Assembly: GCA_013365325.1 (NCBI GenBank)
Contig: JABVXV010000042.1
Location: forward strand, 62,001-126,000
Source of the DNA: Dipetalonema caudispina
Lineage: Eukaryota; Nematoda; Chromadorea; Rhabditida; Onchocercidae
Direction: 5' to 3'
Length of the DNA stretch: 64,000 nt
Shown here: piece by piece, positions 63,561 through 64,000 of the stretch
Numbering within the stretch: position 1 is the first letter of the stretch
How the letters are laid out: each line of letters starts with the position of its first letter
Translations under genes and position numbers: made by a program
The notes under the pieces: generated by a model
What the model was told of the DNA's origin: nothing
The model's database searches: none
What the model saw: the letters and a program-made list of their open reading frames with translations, nothing else

Positions 63561-64000
63561 TATTACTGACCACACCAGATGAAATAGAAATATAAATCGT
63601 AAATTTGTCAAATTGCAGAAATCCTATCCGCACAGTTGCAAAGCAATCGATGACCGCAATTTCATCGAAAAATTGTCCGCTCGATTCCTCCACTCGTGGA
63701 ATCCCCCAAAAGATCAATTCCTAATCCTGCCGTCATCTCATCCAGTAAAAGTCCCCGAGTTCCAAGACAGAACACCGATTTCCAGAATAGATAGTCACAG
63801 TGATAGGAAGCTATCTCGACTTAAAAAGAACGCTTTGCAACTACAGCTTCTCTTCTTCCATTAATTGGCTAATTAGCTAATTAGCTAAATATTTTCATCT
63901 TCTCCGTCCCGCTTAATTCAATTCTCATAACAAACTAAGTTTGGAAAGATTAAAATAAGTTAGAGAGCTGGATAATACAAAGACTTTAATTAAAAATCTA

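Larger units (their letters stand above)
62100..64000. other. Right-edge upstream region of MYPT
   Basis: Promoter-side DNA with microsatellites. A minus-strand CACTAG acceptor-like site at 62099-62100 is 30 bases before the MYPT ATG. A plus-strand frame at 63613-63864 has no recognisable domain. No other gene is supported. Confidence 0.4.

Noticed and set aside
63613..63864. 83-codon plus-strand frame at the right edge
   Set aside because: No signal peptide, domain or good splice context; lies in simple-sequence surroundings.

Overview
This window is eukaryotic, nuclear and AT-rich. It is most likely from a nematode, and the composition and protein similarities suggest a spirurid or filarial worm; the species cannot be fixed from sequence alone. 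The evidence is many small exons with short GT..AG introns, TTTCAG-type acceptors sitting a few bases upstream of start codons (as expected for spliced-leader trans-splicing), and animal protein families whose best-remembered counterparts are C. elegans genes. There is no bacterial operon, CRISPR array, tRNA, rRNA or intact transposon that I can support. Nearly all real genes are split, so I rebuilt them by reading the minus and plus strands and checking splice phase exon by exon. All exon coordinates are window coordinates and the stated models keep an open frame.

The left half (1-27800) is gene-poor. An M8 leishmanolysin-like metallopeptidase lies on the minus strand (about 1212-6899, partly resolved). 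After 5 kb of repeat-bearing AT-rich DNA comes an insulin-like peptide gene on the minus strand (11814-14835), whose A chain sits alone in a second exon behind a 2.5 kb intron. A 9 kb gene-free stretch follows, with a GC-rich island at about 15060-15420 and several microsatellites. Then comes a small three-exon metallothionein-like gene on the plus strand (23904-26004).

The right half (27800-62100) is dense. On the minus strand, in order of decreasing coordinate, lie the myosin phosphatase targeting subunit (mel-11/MYPT, 49486-62069), the PP6 regulatory subunit with a SAPS domain (37421-42873), a small two-helix protein that may be VMA21 (36391-36848, weak), RagA GTPase (raga-1, 32617-35563) and the inner nuclear membrane protein Samp1/TMEM201 (27817-31468). 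The only plus-strand gene here is Sas10/UTP3 (44572-47657), divergent from the SAPS gene. The last 2 kb is promoter-like and microsatellite DNA.

Biologically the right half holds unrelated housekeeping genes: nutrient signalling at the lysosome (RagA), nuclear envelope (Samp1), phosphatase targeting (SAPS, MYPT) and ribosome biogenesis (Sas10). The raga-1/samp-1 adjacency matches the C. elegans order as I remember it. The most interesting points are two tandem alternative last exons of the MYPT gene encoding different leucine-zipper tails, the four-disulphide insulin with a split A chain, duplicated GATA-containing 88-bp repeats around the metallothionein first exon, candidate GC-AG introns and U-rich donors. 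I did not find a convincing new biological system.
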